A stretch of DNA of 64,000 nucleotides from Nemertoderma westbladi (taxonomy: Eukaryota; Xenacoelomorpha; Nemertodermatida; Nemertodermatidae), in NCBI GenBank assembly GCA_032718475.1, contig JAUCBJ010008890.1, forward strand, positions 62,001-126,000, read 5' to 3'. A program made the translations under genes and the position numbers. The notes beneath the pieces are model-generated. The model was not told where the DNA came from and made no database searches. It saw nothing but the letters and a program-made list of their open reading frames with translations. Positions 43,575-56,294 of the stretch are shown here, piece by piece; the stretch's first letter is position 1; every line of letters begins with the position of its first letter.

Positions 43575-46500
43575 GAACTACATGTCCAATTCAGTGATGT
43601 GAACGACACTGATCATTCTGAGATGGAAGGATTCTATACGGACGAGTTCTCCGACGAAAACGAATCCTGTTACATGATAAATACCGCAGTGTATCGAGCA
43701 CTCACGTATGAAAAAGATACAGACAGCGACCTCACCCTAACTACTTCTGATCGACAACCATCTTGGAAAGCGCCATCTTCCAATGTAGGAATCCGAGAAT
43801 TTCCTGTAGTACAGGTAAGGGTCCATGGACCTAAAAGGAGTTATGTAGTGAACGCCCTCCTTGACTCCGGTAGTACAGGAACATTCATCGACAAAGAACT
43901 AGCCGAAGACATCTTTGCTGGACAACCCAAGTTCCGAACTAAGCTAAACATGTCAGGAATTATGCAGGTTTGGAAATCTACAGTAATCGCGGATTATTAT
44001 GTAGGTGCGTTGTCCACCCCCCAGGATGAACTAGGAGAACATAGCATAAGGTCAGTAAAAATGGTGGCGATAAAGAACTTCGCTACCACTCAAGTGGAAC
44101 CTTATAACTGGGATGAGGACGATTTCACCCAGCAGCTGGAAATACCTAGATTCAACACCGATTACCCTGGAGTGCAAATACTCATCGGTCAAAACGCGCA
44201 TGAAGCGCTCGAGACATTGGAGAAACGGCCCGCTCAACCGCAACCACTGCAAGCTTATGCGGTAAGAACTAGAGTGGGTTGGTACTTTACTGGCCCTTCC
44301 CGTAGAACTCTCATGGAAAGATTACCGAAAGATCAGGTATATCAAGTGCGAGAATGGGAAGTTGAGAACAGTGAGTTAGACAATCCAACTGAGGGAACTC
44401 CATACTCCTCAGACAACGACGTTATACACCAACTCTTTGATGAGGAGAATACAATCAATCTCCTTAAGGAAAACGAGACTTGGCAAAACCAAGTGAACTT
44501 ATGTCAGCTCCTTCTTCCATCAGAACGAGATGAATATAACGACGAACTTAATGACGTCATTGAACGTTATAATGCCAAGACTCGGGATGAACACGCCGTA
44601 CGATTCTTTACTCAAGAGGCTGTAGAGCCCAACTCCTACGATAAGGCCCTATCGGTAGAAGAAGAAAGAGCCAAGCAGATCCAAGAGACAACTACACGTT
44701 TTCTTAAAGATCAAGGTAGATATGAGATCGGTCTTCCTTTCCGAAAGCGAGAACCAAAGTTCATTAACAACCGACCCTTGGCAGAGAAAAGAATCGCTCA
44801 ACTACATCGACGCCTTACGGCAAATTCTTCAGCTAAAGAAATGTATCAAACGCAGTTGAAGAAGTTTATTAGCAAGGGATATGCGGAGCTAGTACCGGAA
44901 GAAACACCTATAACTGAGAGAACGTATTATTTAACTCACCATTACGTTCCCAAACCCGGTAAACCAAATGAGGTACGAGTGGTGTTCGACGGCTCCGCCC
45001 TCTATATGGACTAATTGTTACCCGGACCCAACTTACTCCAATCATTGTTGGGAATACTTTTAAAATTAAGACAATATTCAATTGCTTTCGCCTCAGATAT
45101 AGAAGGCATGTTCTTACAAGTCAAAGCGCTGGATAGGGATCGAGATAGCCTACGATTTCTGTGGTGGCCTGAAGGAGACCTCAACCAGAAACCGGTGGAG
45201 TACTGGATGACCATCCAAGCTTCTGGGATAATCTCGAGCCCTTCAAACGCCTGTTCCGTGGTGCGCACCACCGCGGATGACAACCGAGACGCCTTCTCTA
45301 AAGAGGTGATCGACAATATCAAACGAGACATCTACATGGACGATAATCTAAAGTCCCTTCCATCAGTCGAAGAAGCCATTGACATCGCTAAAGGAACGGT
45401 AGAGTGCTTAAAAAGAGGTGGATTTCGATTAACTAAATTAAAATTAAAATTAAAACAAAAACAACGAGATAATCCAGTTCGGACTAAGCGGATTTGTTTA
45501 AGTATACTGAGCACTTATTTCGATCCATTGGGATTTATTAGCCCAGTTATATTGATTGCTCGGAGTTTAGTACAACAAATGTGGCTTGAAAACCACTCAT
45601 GGGACGATCCACTTAAGGGAGAATTATTGAAGAAGTGGATGGAATGGGAAGATTCTCTACCAGCCATCGAGAACTTTATAATCTCCCGTTCATATTTTCT
45701 TCATGTTCTCCCTACGTATTCCTATCAACTCCATGTGTTTGGAGACGCCAGCGATATGGGAATAGGTATAGTAGCCTACCTAAGGGTGGAAACTCCGGAC
45801 GGAATCAAAGTTGCCTTGGTTACTTCTAAGGCATTGATAAACAATAAGTTGAAAGTTCCTCGAGCGGAGTTAAAAGCGGCTCTATACGCTACAGCCATCG
45901 GCCGGAATGTAACAGAACAGATCGACTATCCACTGGAGAAAACTGTTTATTGGACCGACGCTTTACTCGTGTTGGAGTATATAACCAATGAAGTCTGTCA
46001 GTTCAGCGTCTTCGTTACCAACAGAGTAGCCATTATACTCAGTCGCACAACGATGGATCAATGGAGACATTGCCCCGGAACGATTAATCCAGCAGACATC
46101 GCCTCTAGGGGAGCAACTCCACAAGAACTGGTAGATACTCCAGACTGGCTAGGTGGACCCGACTTCCTGTACAAAGAAGAAGAAGAATGGCCTCCTCATC
46201 TTACCACCGCAGAGATTAGACAGGCCAAGGGAGCGGAGAAAGTCAAACCTAAAACTCGGGCGAGTAAATCGAAGTTATTCAAACCTATGGTAGATCTGTC
46301 TGTACTACATATTTCCGGAGACGACGCTTTGGATCAGAAACCCACAGCCACAAATAAACTTGTTGTGGAAATCCGTGAGAAGGATTGGAAATCTGGAATA
46401 CCAGACGTCTCGCAAGGACTCTCACCTCTTCTGCAGAGAGCGATACATCACTACAGTTCCTGGAATCGGCTCTGTAAGGCCGTTACATATTTAAAGAGAT

Positions 46501-48086
46501 GTTTTCACCATCAATACTCCGGGATGAAGACCAAAGGTGATACCGCTCCAATAACTTCAGTGCAGGTCCATGTTATTAAAGATCTTCCCAAATATAAGAT
46601 ACCCGACAGGTTTCTGAAGGAGAAGATCAGTTATCAGGAGCATGAAGAAACCAACAAGCAGATGCTGAGACTCCTGCAATGCTATGAGGATTCCGATAAG
46701 TATTTCCTGTTGTTGAGAAATCCACAGATGCGCTTAAGGGATCGTTTCTCTAGCACAATGATACATGGGTTGATACGTGTTGGAGGAAGATTAACGAATG
46801 CTCCACTATCCTTTGACACTAAGTTTCCCATACTCATTAGAAATCTTGAAATACAAGTCAAGATGATTGTAGACGTTCACAGCAAACTTTATCATGCTGG
46901 TAGGGAACGAGTTCTTAGCGAAATTCGAACTCGCTATTATTTTTATAAACCCCGTAGAGCTCTGAACCAAGTTCTTAGGAACTGCATACCCTGTAGGAAA
47001 GCATTCAGTAGGCCTTTAACACAGCGAGAGGCAGAATTACCTAGGGAACGAGTAAGCTTCTATGAACCACCCTTTACTAATACCGGTGTGGATTTATTTG
47101 GCCCTATTGAAGTATATTGTGCTAGGACTATAGTCAAGAGATGGTGTGTCATCTTTGTTTGTATGACTTGTAGAGCTATCCATCTCGACATGGTGAACGA
47201 TTTATCTACCAACAGCTTTCTATTAAGCTTACGACGACAGATCGCTCGCTTTGGCACTAGTAACACGATGAGATCTGATAAGGGAACAAACTTCATTGGT
47301 GCCAACAATGAAATCAAAGCTTACGTCAAAGATTGGAACCAAAGACAGGTGGACGATCAGCTACGAGTAACAGCGTCTAGCTTGACCTTCAACGCCGCCG
47401 ACGCCCCTTGGTGGGGAGGAAGTTGGGAGAGATTAATAAGAAGTGTGAAGACAGCATTTCACTTTATAGTGCCTTGCCGCGCGTATCTCACCGATGAACT
47501 TTTGCGGAAGTTAATGGAGGAAATCGCCGCCTATCTCAACGAGAGACCGCTTATGCCAGTCTCATCGAGTCCCGATTCCCTGGAAGCGCTAACACCCGCG
47601 CATTTCCTACTAAAGAAACCTGTAGCCATGCTCCCACAATCGGAAATCACAGACGGAGACGAATACTGCCGGCAAACTTGGCAACTCATGCAGTTGTTAT
47701 CCCGTCGTTTCGCTGATCATTTTAAAAAACATTATCTGCCCACGCTACAACTTCGAACTAAGTGGTTTGCGCAGCAAGAAAACGTCAGCGCTGGAGACAT
47801 GGTTCTTATTGTGGATGTAGATCTTCCACGTAAGCGGTGGCAGACAGGTCGTATCATCGAGACTCACATCTCTGATGATGGTTTGGTGCGATCGGTAGAA
47901 CTCGTCGTCATGCGACGTAACTTCAAGAAACCGGGAATTGTCTTCGAGACGCAGCAGCTCAATCACCCAGTTGGTCGCTTATGTTTACTGGAAAGAGACA
48001 GAGAACTCTCCGGAAAATATGGGAGACAAGATACTCTTCCCACGACCACCTCCCTAATCCAAACATCTAGGGACTCCCCAGCTTAG
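43575..48086 (+). pseudogene. Protease-RT-RNase H-integrase region of BEL/Pao copy 2, interrupted
   Basis: Same frame as gag. The aspartic protease has DSGSTGTFID (about 43865). RT begins near 44940, but a 15-base net loss after FDGSALYM creates a TAA at 45012-45014. YMDD is intact (about 45334). Just after it, 150 bases equivalent to copy 1 22254-22403 are replaced by 21 bases of AAAATTAAAA-type filler (45440-45460). That removes 43 codons of the RT thumb/connection while keeping the frame. RNase H (FGDASDMGIGIV), the integrase H2C2 and D-D-E motifs, and the C-terminal domain are uninterrupted to 48086, and the TAG of copy 1 is TGG here. The 1023-residue frame from 45015 is thus long but lacks the first half of RT. 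Confidence 0.93.
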
Positions 48087-49728
48087 TAGCATATGGAGTG
48101 GGCATGTGACCATATTATTTTATATTCTTATTATTTTATATTTATGTATGTATTATTATGTAATTTTATTATAATCGTTTTATTTAATTTTATTTAGTAG
48201 CATGTTATTTTAGCGATTATTTAGTAGATTAGTGCAATATATTCGCGTTTATTACGTAATTACTTATATTATATATTTAGTGCGACGGCGAGAAACAATT
48301 CTTTTTCTCTTTCCTTGCTGCCCGTATTACATTACGAATACGTAACTACAGTAAGATGAAATGTCCGTACTTATTAAAGTACAATAAAGCCACTACTATA
48401 TTCAAGTATTATTGGTAGGCAGAGTATTAGGAATGCAAAGTTCAGATCCTTGTGTCTCGGCAAAACCAAGCTCTGGGTAGACCTTGGAAACGACTTGCCT
48501 CTTCACACTGACATTGCTTCGTGCGATATTGCTCTCCTACCGTATATTAAATAATACATATAGTAGCGTGATGTCCCTTTAACAGTAGCGTATAACGCAA
48601 AATAAATCTGTTAAACCCTTTGACCATCTGCAATTCTAGTCGATTAAGATATCGCGGCACCCACCGATATACTTGAAAGACAAAATTCTAGAATCAGTGG
48701 TTAACGTCCCCAGACAAGTTCTGGAATAAACTGGTGCCCATCCTAAATATTAATTATTAATATTTACAAAATCTGTCAAATTTTAGATCCTTTAACATTC
48801 TAGTCGATTAAGATATCGTAGCACTTACCGATACTCTTAAAAAGACAAAATTCCTAGAATCAAGGATCCCAGTCCCCAGACACGTTCTGGAATAAAATTA
48901 CGTCTATTTAACATTAAATAATAAAATTTACGGGAATAAATTTAAATTCATATATTTCAATGAATTTAATAAATTGTCATTTTATACAATTTATAACATT
49001 CCCAAAATTCCATTAATTAATAGATCATGGGAGCGGAGATTCACTCTATTAAGTGTATTTGTGTGCGAGAATCTCCAATATATAGTCAATAGCCGATAAA
49101 ATTCATAAAATCATATATAGAGAGGATATTGACAATTAAAGAATTACTATTAAATAGCATCCCAGATCTGTATGCATGAGAATTACCCTAATTCTACCGC
49201 TAGCTTTCCATAATGTCACCATGGCAACAACCACGCTAGAATTAGAAGTGAGTTAAAAGAACAATAAAGGGCTTGCGCATTGAATAGCATACGGAATAAA
49301 TAGCACACCGCTAGTATCCAAGGATACATAATAACAACGTGACATTCTGGAAGGCACTTGACTAACGGACAAATGACCCGAATGTGTGATAGAATGTGTA
49401 CCATTTGTGACAGTTACGTGGAATTTGTGCGTTTGTAGGTGAATGTTACTACTAAGGTGTGTTTACAGTAGCGAGTCGCAATTGTGAAAGTAGCCCTAAC
49501 TCTCCAGTAAGAACCTGAAGTATATCTAAGCCTTTGGGACGGACGGTGGAGTGACTTGTGCTGGTTGTTGTAGTCGTTGTGCAGCTACGACGTTGGCGAT
49601 AGGCACATCGGCGAAAGTACACCAGCGCTGAGGATCTCGCACTGTCCGGGGGCAGAGAGGGGTAGGCAGCGACGCCCGCTCGCCTAAATATAAACTCATT
49701 ATAATATGGATAAACTTATATAGCAGAT
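48087..49728 (+). other. Gap between pol and 3' ORF in copy 2
   Basis: Colinear with 25033-26682 of copy 1, including the conserved ACAATAAAGCC and the pair of diverged repeats with GATTAAGATATCG (about 48640 and 48808). No coding frame. Confidence 0.6.
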
Positions 49729-51250
49729 ATGATTGAGTTGATAGAAGATGATCTTGGTATCAGGGAGCGATATACTCTACCTTTGCAAGCGTTTGTTGAT
49801 AGCTTGATACGCGGCGACGCTGGTCCAACTACTACGGAGGACGATGGTCGTTATATCTAACCGCCAATGTCCCGGGAGCAACTTGCGCGTGGGTTGGACT
49901 GTAGAAAATTCACCGCTCGCTATACGCATCGTAATGGTACGTATATGGACTTCTTAACTACTGGTCATCCTATCGACCTACACGATACGAACGATATAGA
50001 CACCAAAAGGGAAATGGTTTATTTAAATATCATACCCAGCGGAAGCGGAACGATAAACTGAGACTCGAACACGAAAATTCTATTCGAAACCGACTCGAAA
50101 GTGAAGATGTCGAAGAGCCGGATAAACGCAGCGACTTCACCAAATACCTGGAATTCTTGAGAGAAACCTATCTCGATATTACCAGTCAACAGAATCTAGA
50201 AACTCGATATCCTCAAGGTATACATCATGACCGCATGGTAGAACTCAAACGGCTCTATTCCACTATGATGTATCTTACCGCCGATCGATCGCTACCTGTT
50301 GTACCGGATAGCTTCGAACGGATGGAGGAATATTGTAAGCTGGAGAAAGATCACTCGCGTTTCCCCTACAAGACGTGCGTTTTTGGTATTATTGCGATGA
50401 ATGCCCAAGACCCAACCAACAAACGGAAAGACATAAACATCCGCGGAGACGTTGCTTTAAACACGGTTTTACTCGCTATATTTACGGGAGTTTCGAACGA
50501 AACTTGTTCGATGTATCACCTACGCTCGTTCGACTCAGACGATCCTTAAATAAACCAATGATCAGAGTTTCGGAATACTCGATCAGACCTCCTCATTCCC
50601 TAGTGAGACCTCAGACTCTTGATCCTATTAGTATGACGGATCCTCCCGAGCTGTACTCACTGCTCAAAGATCTAGTGTTACCTGAACAATTAGTCGGTGG
50701 CACCCCGGTTGTGGGCTTCCTAGATATTAGCCCATCCTACCTAGCCGGATTGGGACGCGGACATTTAATATCGCTGTTTAACCCTTACCATCGTCCCGGC
50801 TTAACACGATATAACCTGTCACCAAAGTGGCGGAGAGCGTTGTACCAAATGAGTTAGACGCTATTCTACAAAGATCAGAAAAGGAACTTACGCTTGTTCA
50901 GATAAACGTAAATTGCACTAGCAAGTCCAAGCGGTAAACAAAGTAACTATATCTCAGTTCGATCGGGAAATCCAGAATCTCTAAGAAGTTATCGAACTTG
51001 GACGATCCTATTCTCTGCGAGAGTTTTTGGATGAACGTATCCAGCTACGAGCGGAGGAAAATCAGCTCGAGGAGAAGCATATCGAAACGGCAGATACCTC
51101 GACCATAATCCTACATCTTCTGATGCAATCATATTGCACCCTTCACCCAGGAGTTATGGCCCTCCTAGTAAAGTGGCTCCCCCCAAAGAGAAAAGGACTC
51201 TTGCTAGCCTCAAAAAACTGCGTAAACGCCGTCTGCGTAAGAAAGACTAA
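49729..51250 (+). pseudogene. Remnant of 3' ORF, copy 2
   Basis: It starts at the same ATG as the copy 1 3' ORF. A TAA at 49857-49859 replaces the GAA of copy 1. Frameshifts follow near 50010-50060, 50340-50380 and 50805-50960. Near 51090 the sequence jumps from the equivalent of copy 1 about 28040 to about 30765, a deletion of about 2.7 kb that removes all the zinc knuckles. The last 130 bases with the basic tail survive to the TAA at 51248-51250. It is a dead copy. Its value is that the position aligned to the copy 1 TGA reads CGA, showing the original ORF was continuous. Confidence 0.9.
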
Positions 51251-51328
51251 CTGTTTAGAGTATCTTTATATTTTAGAAACTGTGATTTGTTATATTTTAT
51301 AGACTTAAATCCCATTTTCTGGGAGCGG

Positions 51329-52473
51329 TGTAAAGGCTTTTGCGTAATTAGCCGGTTATTTTCCCCGTAAAGTACTCTGTAGTTGGTTTAACCGGCATAA
51401 AAGGCCGTGTCCTTACTGTATTGTTGTTTTAGAGGACATAAAAGCCATTTCTTCTGTATGTGTACTTTAGCGGACATGATTAGCAATTCTATGACGCAAT
51501 AAGCCGGATCCTCTTGAAACAGTGTAGATACCATGACGACGGCTAACAGCTGATATTACCACGTAGAACATCTCTTTGTTCTTTGTTCTCTCTTTGTTCG
51601 GTCGACCAATCAGAGCGTTTTTTGCCTCTGTGTTGGAGATGGTATATAGAAACTAGGGAAGTGAGTCAGTATGTGATTTCTTCCACAGCCTACAACACCG
51701 GCGTGGAACCTCCGTGTTTCAGTCTTTAGTTCAACATTAGTAGGCTTAATTATAGAACGTATATCCGTTATCTTACTCACTCAGTCACTCATAATCATTC
51801 ATACCTTAACATTACTGCTTTGCTGTCGGTTATTCATTATATTTGTTGATGAAATATTATATTTGGAATACTGATAAACAATCCGACACCCCAATCTTCT
51901 TGATATACTAAAGGTTAGAGAGACCGGATACATATAACGATTGCGACTTACATTAAGTGGTTTGAAGTGAATCTAATGCTATTTTATAGGCCCTACATGT
52001 ATTGTCTGTTATTCTCTTTGTATGTGACTAAAATTAGTGAAGGTCGGCAGATTGGTGTGCAGCATTGTGCAGCATTGTGTATGATTGTGATTGATAACGA
52101 AGCATCTCCTAAAGAATGCGCCATATACGTGAATCTATAGCCATCCCATTGCGTCTGGTTTAAGTCATAACTCTGTTTATATATTTAGAGCGCCACGTCC
52201 TAAAGGAACTGTTAATATTTCCCGAAAGTGAATAATATTGTCAGAGATTATATATATTAAGATCAGTCGAATAATACAGTAGGTCTATCCCGCAATACGA
52301 TTAGGCTTCCGAATCCAGTCTCCCGGGTATATCCAGCGGGTGAATGATCGCGCATAGACTGGTTTCGGCTAATGTAGTGTATCAAATATTTGTCGTAGGC
52401 TAAAGACTATCTATTATCTAGAAGACATCCTAATTTGGCAGGTTAAACTGCTAAAGGTCTGAAAGCGCGAACA
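51329..52473 (+). repeat. 3' LTR of copy 2
   Basis: 1145 bases, preceded by the GGGAGCGG polypurine tract. It is nearly identical to the 5' LTR of this copy, so copy 2 also inserted recently despite its heavy coding damage. Confidence 0.95.
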
Positions 52474-53142
52474 TATCCCATTTATGGATGTTTTAACAAC
52501 CATTAATAATGAAGGTACTATTGACTTTGAACTTTATACTAAACCGGCCAACGTGGGGATTATACTCAACCACTTTTGTAACCACCCCAAAACCATCATT
52601 AACACCACTGTCCGTCAAGCCGTAAGGAGAGCAATTCGGTACGGCTCGACTACAGCCGGAAGGGATCGAGGCGTAGAGAAGGTGCGGCAGGTTTTGCTTA
52701 AAAACGATTATCCCGCCCCCACACACTGTAGATAGACTCATCCATAGATTAGTTATCCAATCAGATAAGACGGATAACCCTCCAACCACTACTAGTCCAC
52801 CAGGACCATCACCCATACCGTTAGTAGTACCGTTCATAAACGAAGACATCAAAAGGAAGGTCCAATCGATAGTCCGCAAGTCTCCACTTGCAGGTTTAAC
52901 TAGGAAAGTAGCGACGCCAGGTCGTAAGCTCTAACAACTCGTCACCAGATCCAAGTTTAACCCTACCAAATGTCCCGCAGCTGCCCACGTACCCTGTTAC
53001 ACTTGTAACAATGGCTCCACACAGTTCACCACCAATCCCACCATAAGAACGTTGTCTACGCTATAACATGTGGGGAAACATATATAGGAGTAACCTACAC
53101 ACAAATTCGCACACGCATGTCCAGACACCTACAGAATTAATA
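52474..53142 (+). pseudogene. Penelope-like element fragment (RT C-terminus and GIY-YIG nuclease)
   Basis: Directly after the copy 2 LTR the frame reads IPFMDVLTTINNEG, then FELYTKPANVG and NHPKTIINTTVRQAVRRAI (to 52735), the C-terminal RT signature of Penelope-like elements. A frame change follows near 52715, then a linker, a Cys motif (PCYTCNNGSTQF, about 53000-53035) and VVYAITCGETYIGVTYTQIR (53048-53110), the GIY-YIG endonuclease motif carried by these elements. The RT core and everything upstream are missing, cut at the LTR junction. Frameshifts and a stop near 52932 make it a relic. Confidence 0.88.
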
Positions 53143-53198
53143 ATTAATATAGTGTGTAGCCATTAGCCTAGACTGTCCCTGGTAGCGGTGGCAGCAGT

Positions 53199-55366
53199 AG
53201 TACGTAAGTAGTAGGGGTTTGCTCCTCTTTGGGATACTTGGATCCAACTGACACCCATTGGGTGTCATATGACACCCAATTGTCACCCTATGGGTGTCAT
53301 TGGCGCCAGACTGTCTGGGTGAACCTCCCAATTAGGCTAATTAGACCCTAATTGATAGGTGTCATCAATTAATTAGTACAATTAAACCCTAATAGGTGTC
53401 TTATGACTCCTAGTTAGGGTTTAATGGATTATCCTAATTAATCACACTGATTAGCGCCCTGACATGCAATGGTCATCAGTGTTGTCCAAGTGTCACAAAG
53501 AGGATCAAAGAGTGTCATAAGTGACAACTCAGCTCTATTATTTAGTTTAATACTTATTACTTACTATTAATACTTATTTATTTGTATTTACATTTACTTT
53601 ATTTAGTTGTACTTCATTTTAGATTAATTGTATTACTTTTACTTTATATATTGATTGTTTTCTATTTTTAGATTTAACAATAATTAGTTTATATATTACT
53701 TACCGGTGCTAAATGAAGTCATTGTTGGAACCATCTCACCACGAACTTCATCTCGCTAACCCACATTATATTGCTATACAGTATATAGCAATGTCAATTG
53801 ATAGTATTGAATTTTCGCTAAATGATTTTACAAAATTTTAAATAAATAAAACTTTCATGAAAATAAATAAAACTTTTAAAAATAAAATTAGAGAATGAAT
53901 GGGAATGCGGTGAACGGGGGCTATTATAGAGGGAGGCTAGAATGGATTATCCAATCAGAGCGCGAGGGTGAGTTAGGCAGCCAATCAGGACTCGAGGGAG
54001 GAAAGTTAGGCAGCCAATGAGAGAGCAGATGCGAGTACAATGGTAAAGCCCATCCATGGTGAGATAACGTCACACTAACTCCCAAGGATAGTTATACTCG
54101 CCATTCAAATATCCCTCGCAAACCAGATTCCCCTTGCATCTAAAGTATTCCACTTCAGTGCAAAATATATATAGAGCTTTAGATGGACTTGAACCTGCAC
54201 TTGCAAACCCTTTTGTAAAGTTAAGAAGAGTGAACCAACAGAGGCAACCTGAAGTCTAATCTCTTGGCCTTTACTCATAAGACAGCGCATTAACTCCCAA
54301 GGTTGCTTACTATCACTATAGCCGAGAGAGTCAAAGCTAGTGTACTCTAGAGTCAGCCAAGAGCTAGGAAAAAAGAATAATGCTCTTCTTGTGTTCGAAC
54401 TTACGAACTTCTAATTAGAAAACTAAGCAAATGATCAGCTTGAAGGCCTTAGACCCTTAATCTGAGCCTCAGTGCCTCAGTGAGGCATAGTCTGTGCCTC
54501 AGTGAGGCATAGTCTGTGACTCAAGTGAGGCATAATAATGTGCCTCAGTGAGGCATAGTCTGTGCCTCACTGAGGCATAGTATTTGCCTCAGTGAGGGAT
54601 AGTCTGTGCCTCAGTGAGGCATAGTCTGTGCCTGATTGTCTGTGGAAAGATTGTATAATTAAACCAATCAGAGAGCAGCGTTGATGACGTCATATGAGGC
54701 GAGTTATAGTTTGCCCAATGTTATTCAATGGCAGCCAGGGTGGCGCCATTGAATAACGAAGACAAAGGGCGCCGCTGGATCATTAGCCTCGGGGTATAAT
54801 AGAAATAGGTTCAATACAATAGAGGACCCTATGCTGATTAGTATAGGGTTAGTAGAGTCTTCTGGGTGAGGGGTTGGGTATAGATAAGAGTAATTAGTTA
54901 CCACTAAGGGAGCTGTATACCCTAGGGCTAAATATAGCAATGCGGTGTCAACAAAGACACCATTTAGCACCGGTAAGTAATATATAAACTAATTTTATTG
55001 GTAATTCAAAAAATAGAAATCAATTAAATAAAGTAGAAGAAATACAAATAATTAATTTAAAATTAAATACAAATAAATAAGTATTAATAAATAAAAGAGC
55101 TGAGGATGACACCCTTTGATCCTCTTTGTGACAGTTGGACAACACTGATGACCCATTGTGTGTCAGGGCGCTAATCAGTCTGATTAATTAGGATAATCAA
55201 TTAAACCCTAATTAGGAGTCATAAGACCCCTATTAGGAGGTGTCACCCAGACTGTCTGGCGCCAATGACACCCTATGGGTGATAATTGGGTGTCATATGA
55301 CACCCAATGGGTGTCAGTGTGGTCCAACTATCACAAAGAGGAGCAAACCTCTACTACTTACGTACT
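53199..55366. mobile_element. Foldback element with long inverted arms
   Basis: The left arm (53199 to about 53720) and right arm (about 54955 to 55366) are inverted copies with small indels. They share AGTACGTAAGTAGTAG, GGGTGTCATATGACACCC, GGCGCCAGACTGTCTGG or its complement, CTGATTAGCGCCCTGACA and TACTTACCGGTGCTAAATG. The arms contain many GGGTGTCA palindromes. The interior (53721-54954) has no coding frame, but has a palindromic tandem repeat at 54466-54636. No target duplication is clear. Confidence 0.85.
54466..54636. repeat. Tandem hairpin repeat (GCCTCAGTGAGGC)
   Basis: About eight units of roughly 22 bases, GTGCCTCAGTGAGGCATAGT. Each core GCCTCAGTGAGGC is a stem with a three-base loop. 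One unit carries CACTGAGGC and another CAGTGAGGG. It lies in the centre of the foldback element. Confidence 0.93.
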
Positions 55367-56091
55367 GTTTTGTGCTCTTGCTGAAATGTAATAATTTCTG
55401 CTATAAACCATTTACCCTGCAGCCAGTAAAAGGCCTGTGGCCGAAATATTGCTGGAAATATTATTAATTAATTTTACCAATTGTTTCTCAGTGGGTCACA
55501 GATCTTTCTTCTTTATCCTATCCACCGCAGATTAAATATCAGATAGTATGAATTCACAGCAATAATATCAGAAACACCGGCCGAACGCTACATATACAAA
55601 AATTTTACAAACTGTACATCAATTTCAGTTAGATATACCATGGATATAAACACCTCACAAAGAGCAGACACCCAGAAGCCACATGCCGACAGTCGTTATC
55701 ATGAACATATGAAATTGTAACAGTGTTATTGACTCTTGATTTGTTTTGGTTAGAAAAGCCTTCTCTGTAAATTGCCCCATTCCCCTCAGTAACTGTTTCC
55801 GACTGTGTTTGTCGGCTGTTGGTTGTCGGTGTCGCTTTGGCTTTACACGCATAAGATTACAATTCCATTACAATGCCATACTTACAAAGCAATGAGGTGC
55901 TTTACTGTTTACTGTTATGGTGAAAACCTTATTAAAAAAAGAAAACTGGCTATTCCATGCACTGCAATACTGTCATATAAGATGATAAGATAAACAAGTG
56001 AATGGTTGACAAGAGCGATTTGCGACATCTAGGCAGGTCATTGAAACTAAATAATTTGCAAGATTTATATATTTCTGAAGTAGCAACTTAC
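55367..56091. other. Intergenic or intronic stretch left of the candidate secreted gene
   Basis: Further minus-strand exons of the candidate gene should lie here or further left, but I could not find a convincing acceptor with a compatible frame. About 55720-55850 resembles a dispersed repeat near 11700-11860. Confidence 0.35.
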
Positions 56092-56138
56092 CTCTCCCAC
56101 CTGTATTGCTGTCATCTAGTGCCCCTGACCACTTCACG
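56092..56138 (-). CDS. Candidate exon 2 of a small secreted protein gene
   Basis: 47 bases bounded on the minus strand by TTATTACCCTTTCAG (acceptor, ending at 56139) and GTAAGT (donor, 56086-56091), both near consensus. Joined to exon 1 the phase fits (exon 1 leaves two bases, this exon supplies the third). It codes VKWSGALDDSNTGGR after a cysteine codon split by the junction. It leaves one base for a third exon, which I did not find. The paired sites and matching phase are the evidence; the peptide itself is not recognised. Confidence 0.55.
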
Positions 56139-56294
56139 CTGAAAGGGTAATAACACCAAATGAACACTCACAATTATTATAGGCTATATATAAACTGTAT
56201 TCAATAAAAGGAAATTGTCTACAATACATGAATTAAGAATCAATGAAAGAAAAATAAGACATATTATGTTCACAGAATTTTGTTAATTCATTTA

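Larger units (their letters stand above)
36577..52473 (+). mobile_element. BEL/Pao-type LTR retrotransposon, copy 2 (15.9 kb, degraded)
   Basis: LTRs at 36577-37723 (1147 bases) and 51329-52473 (1145 bases) start TGTAAAGGC and end GCGAACA. They differ by about eight substitutions and two single-base indels. The interior is colinear with copy 1 and closely similar. The gag-pol frame has three stops, a 15-base net loss and a 129-base net loss; most of the 3' ORF is deleted. The bases outside the LTRs (ACCAT left, TATCC right) do not match, unlike copy 1. The left flank belongs to a dispersed repeat and the right flank to a Penelope-like element. The present copy is probably a recombinant or has a rearranged flank. 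Confidence 0.93.
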
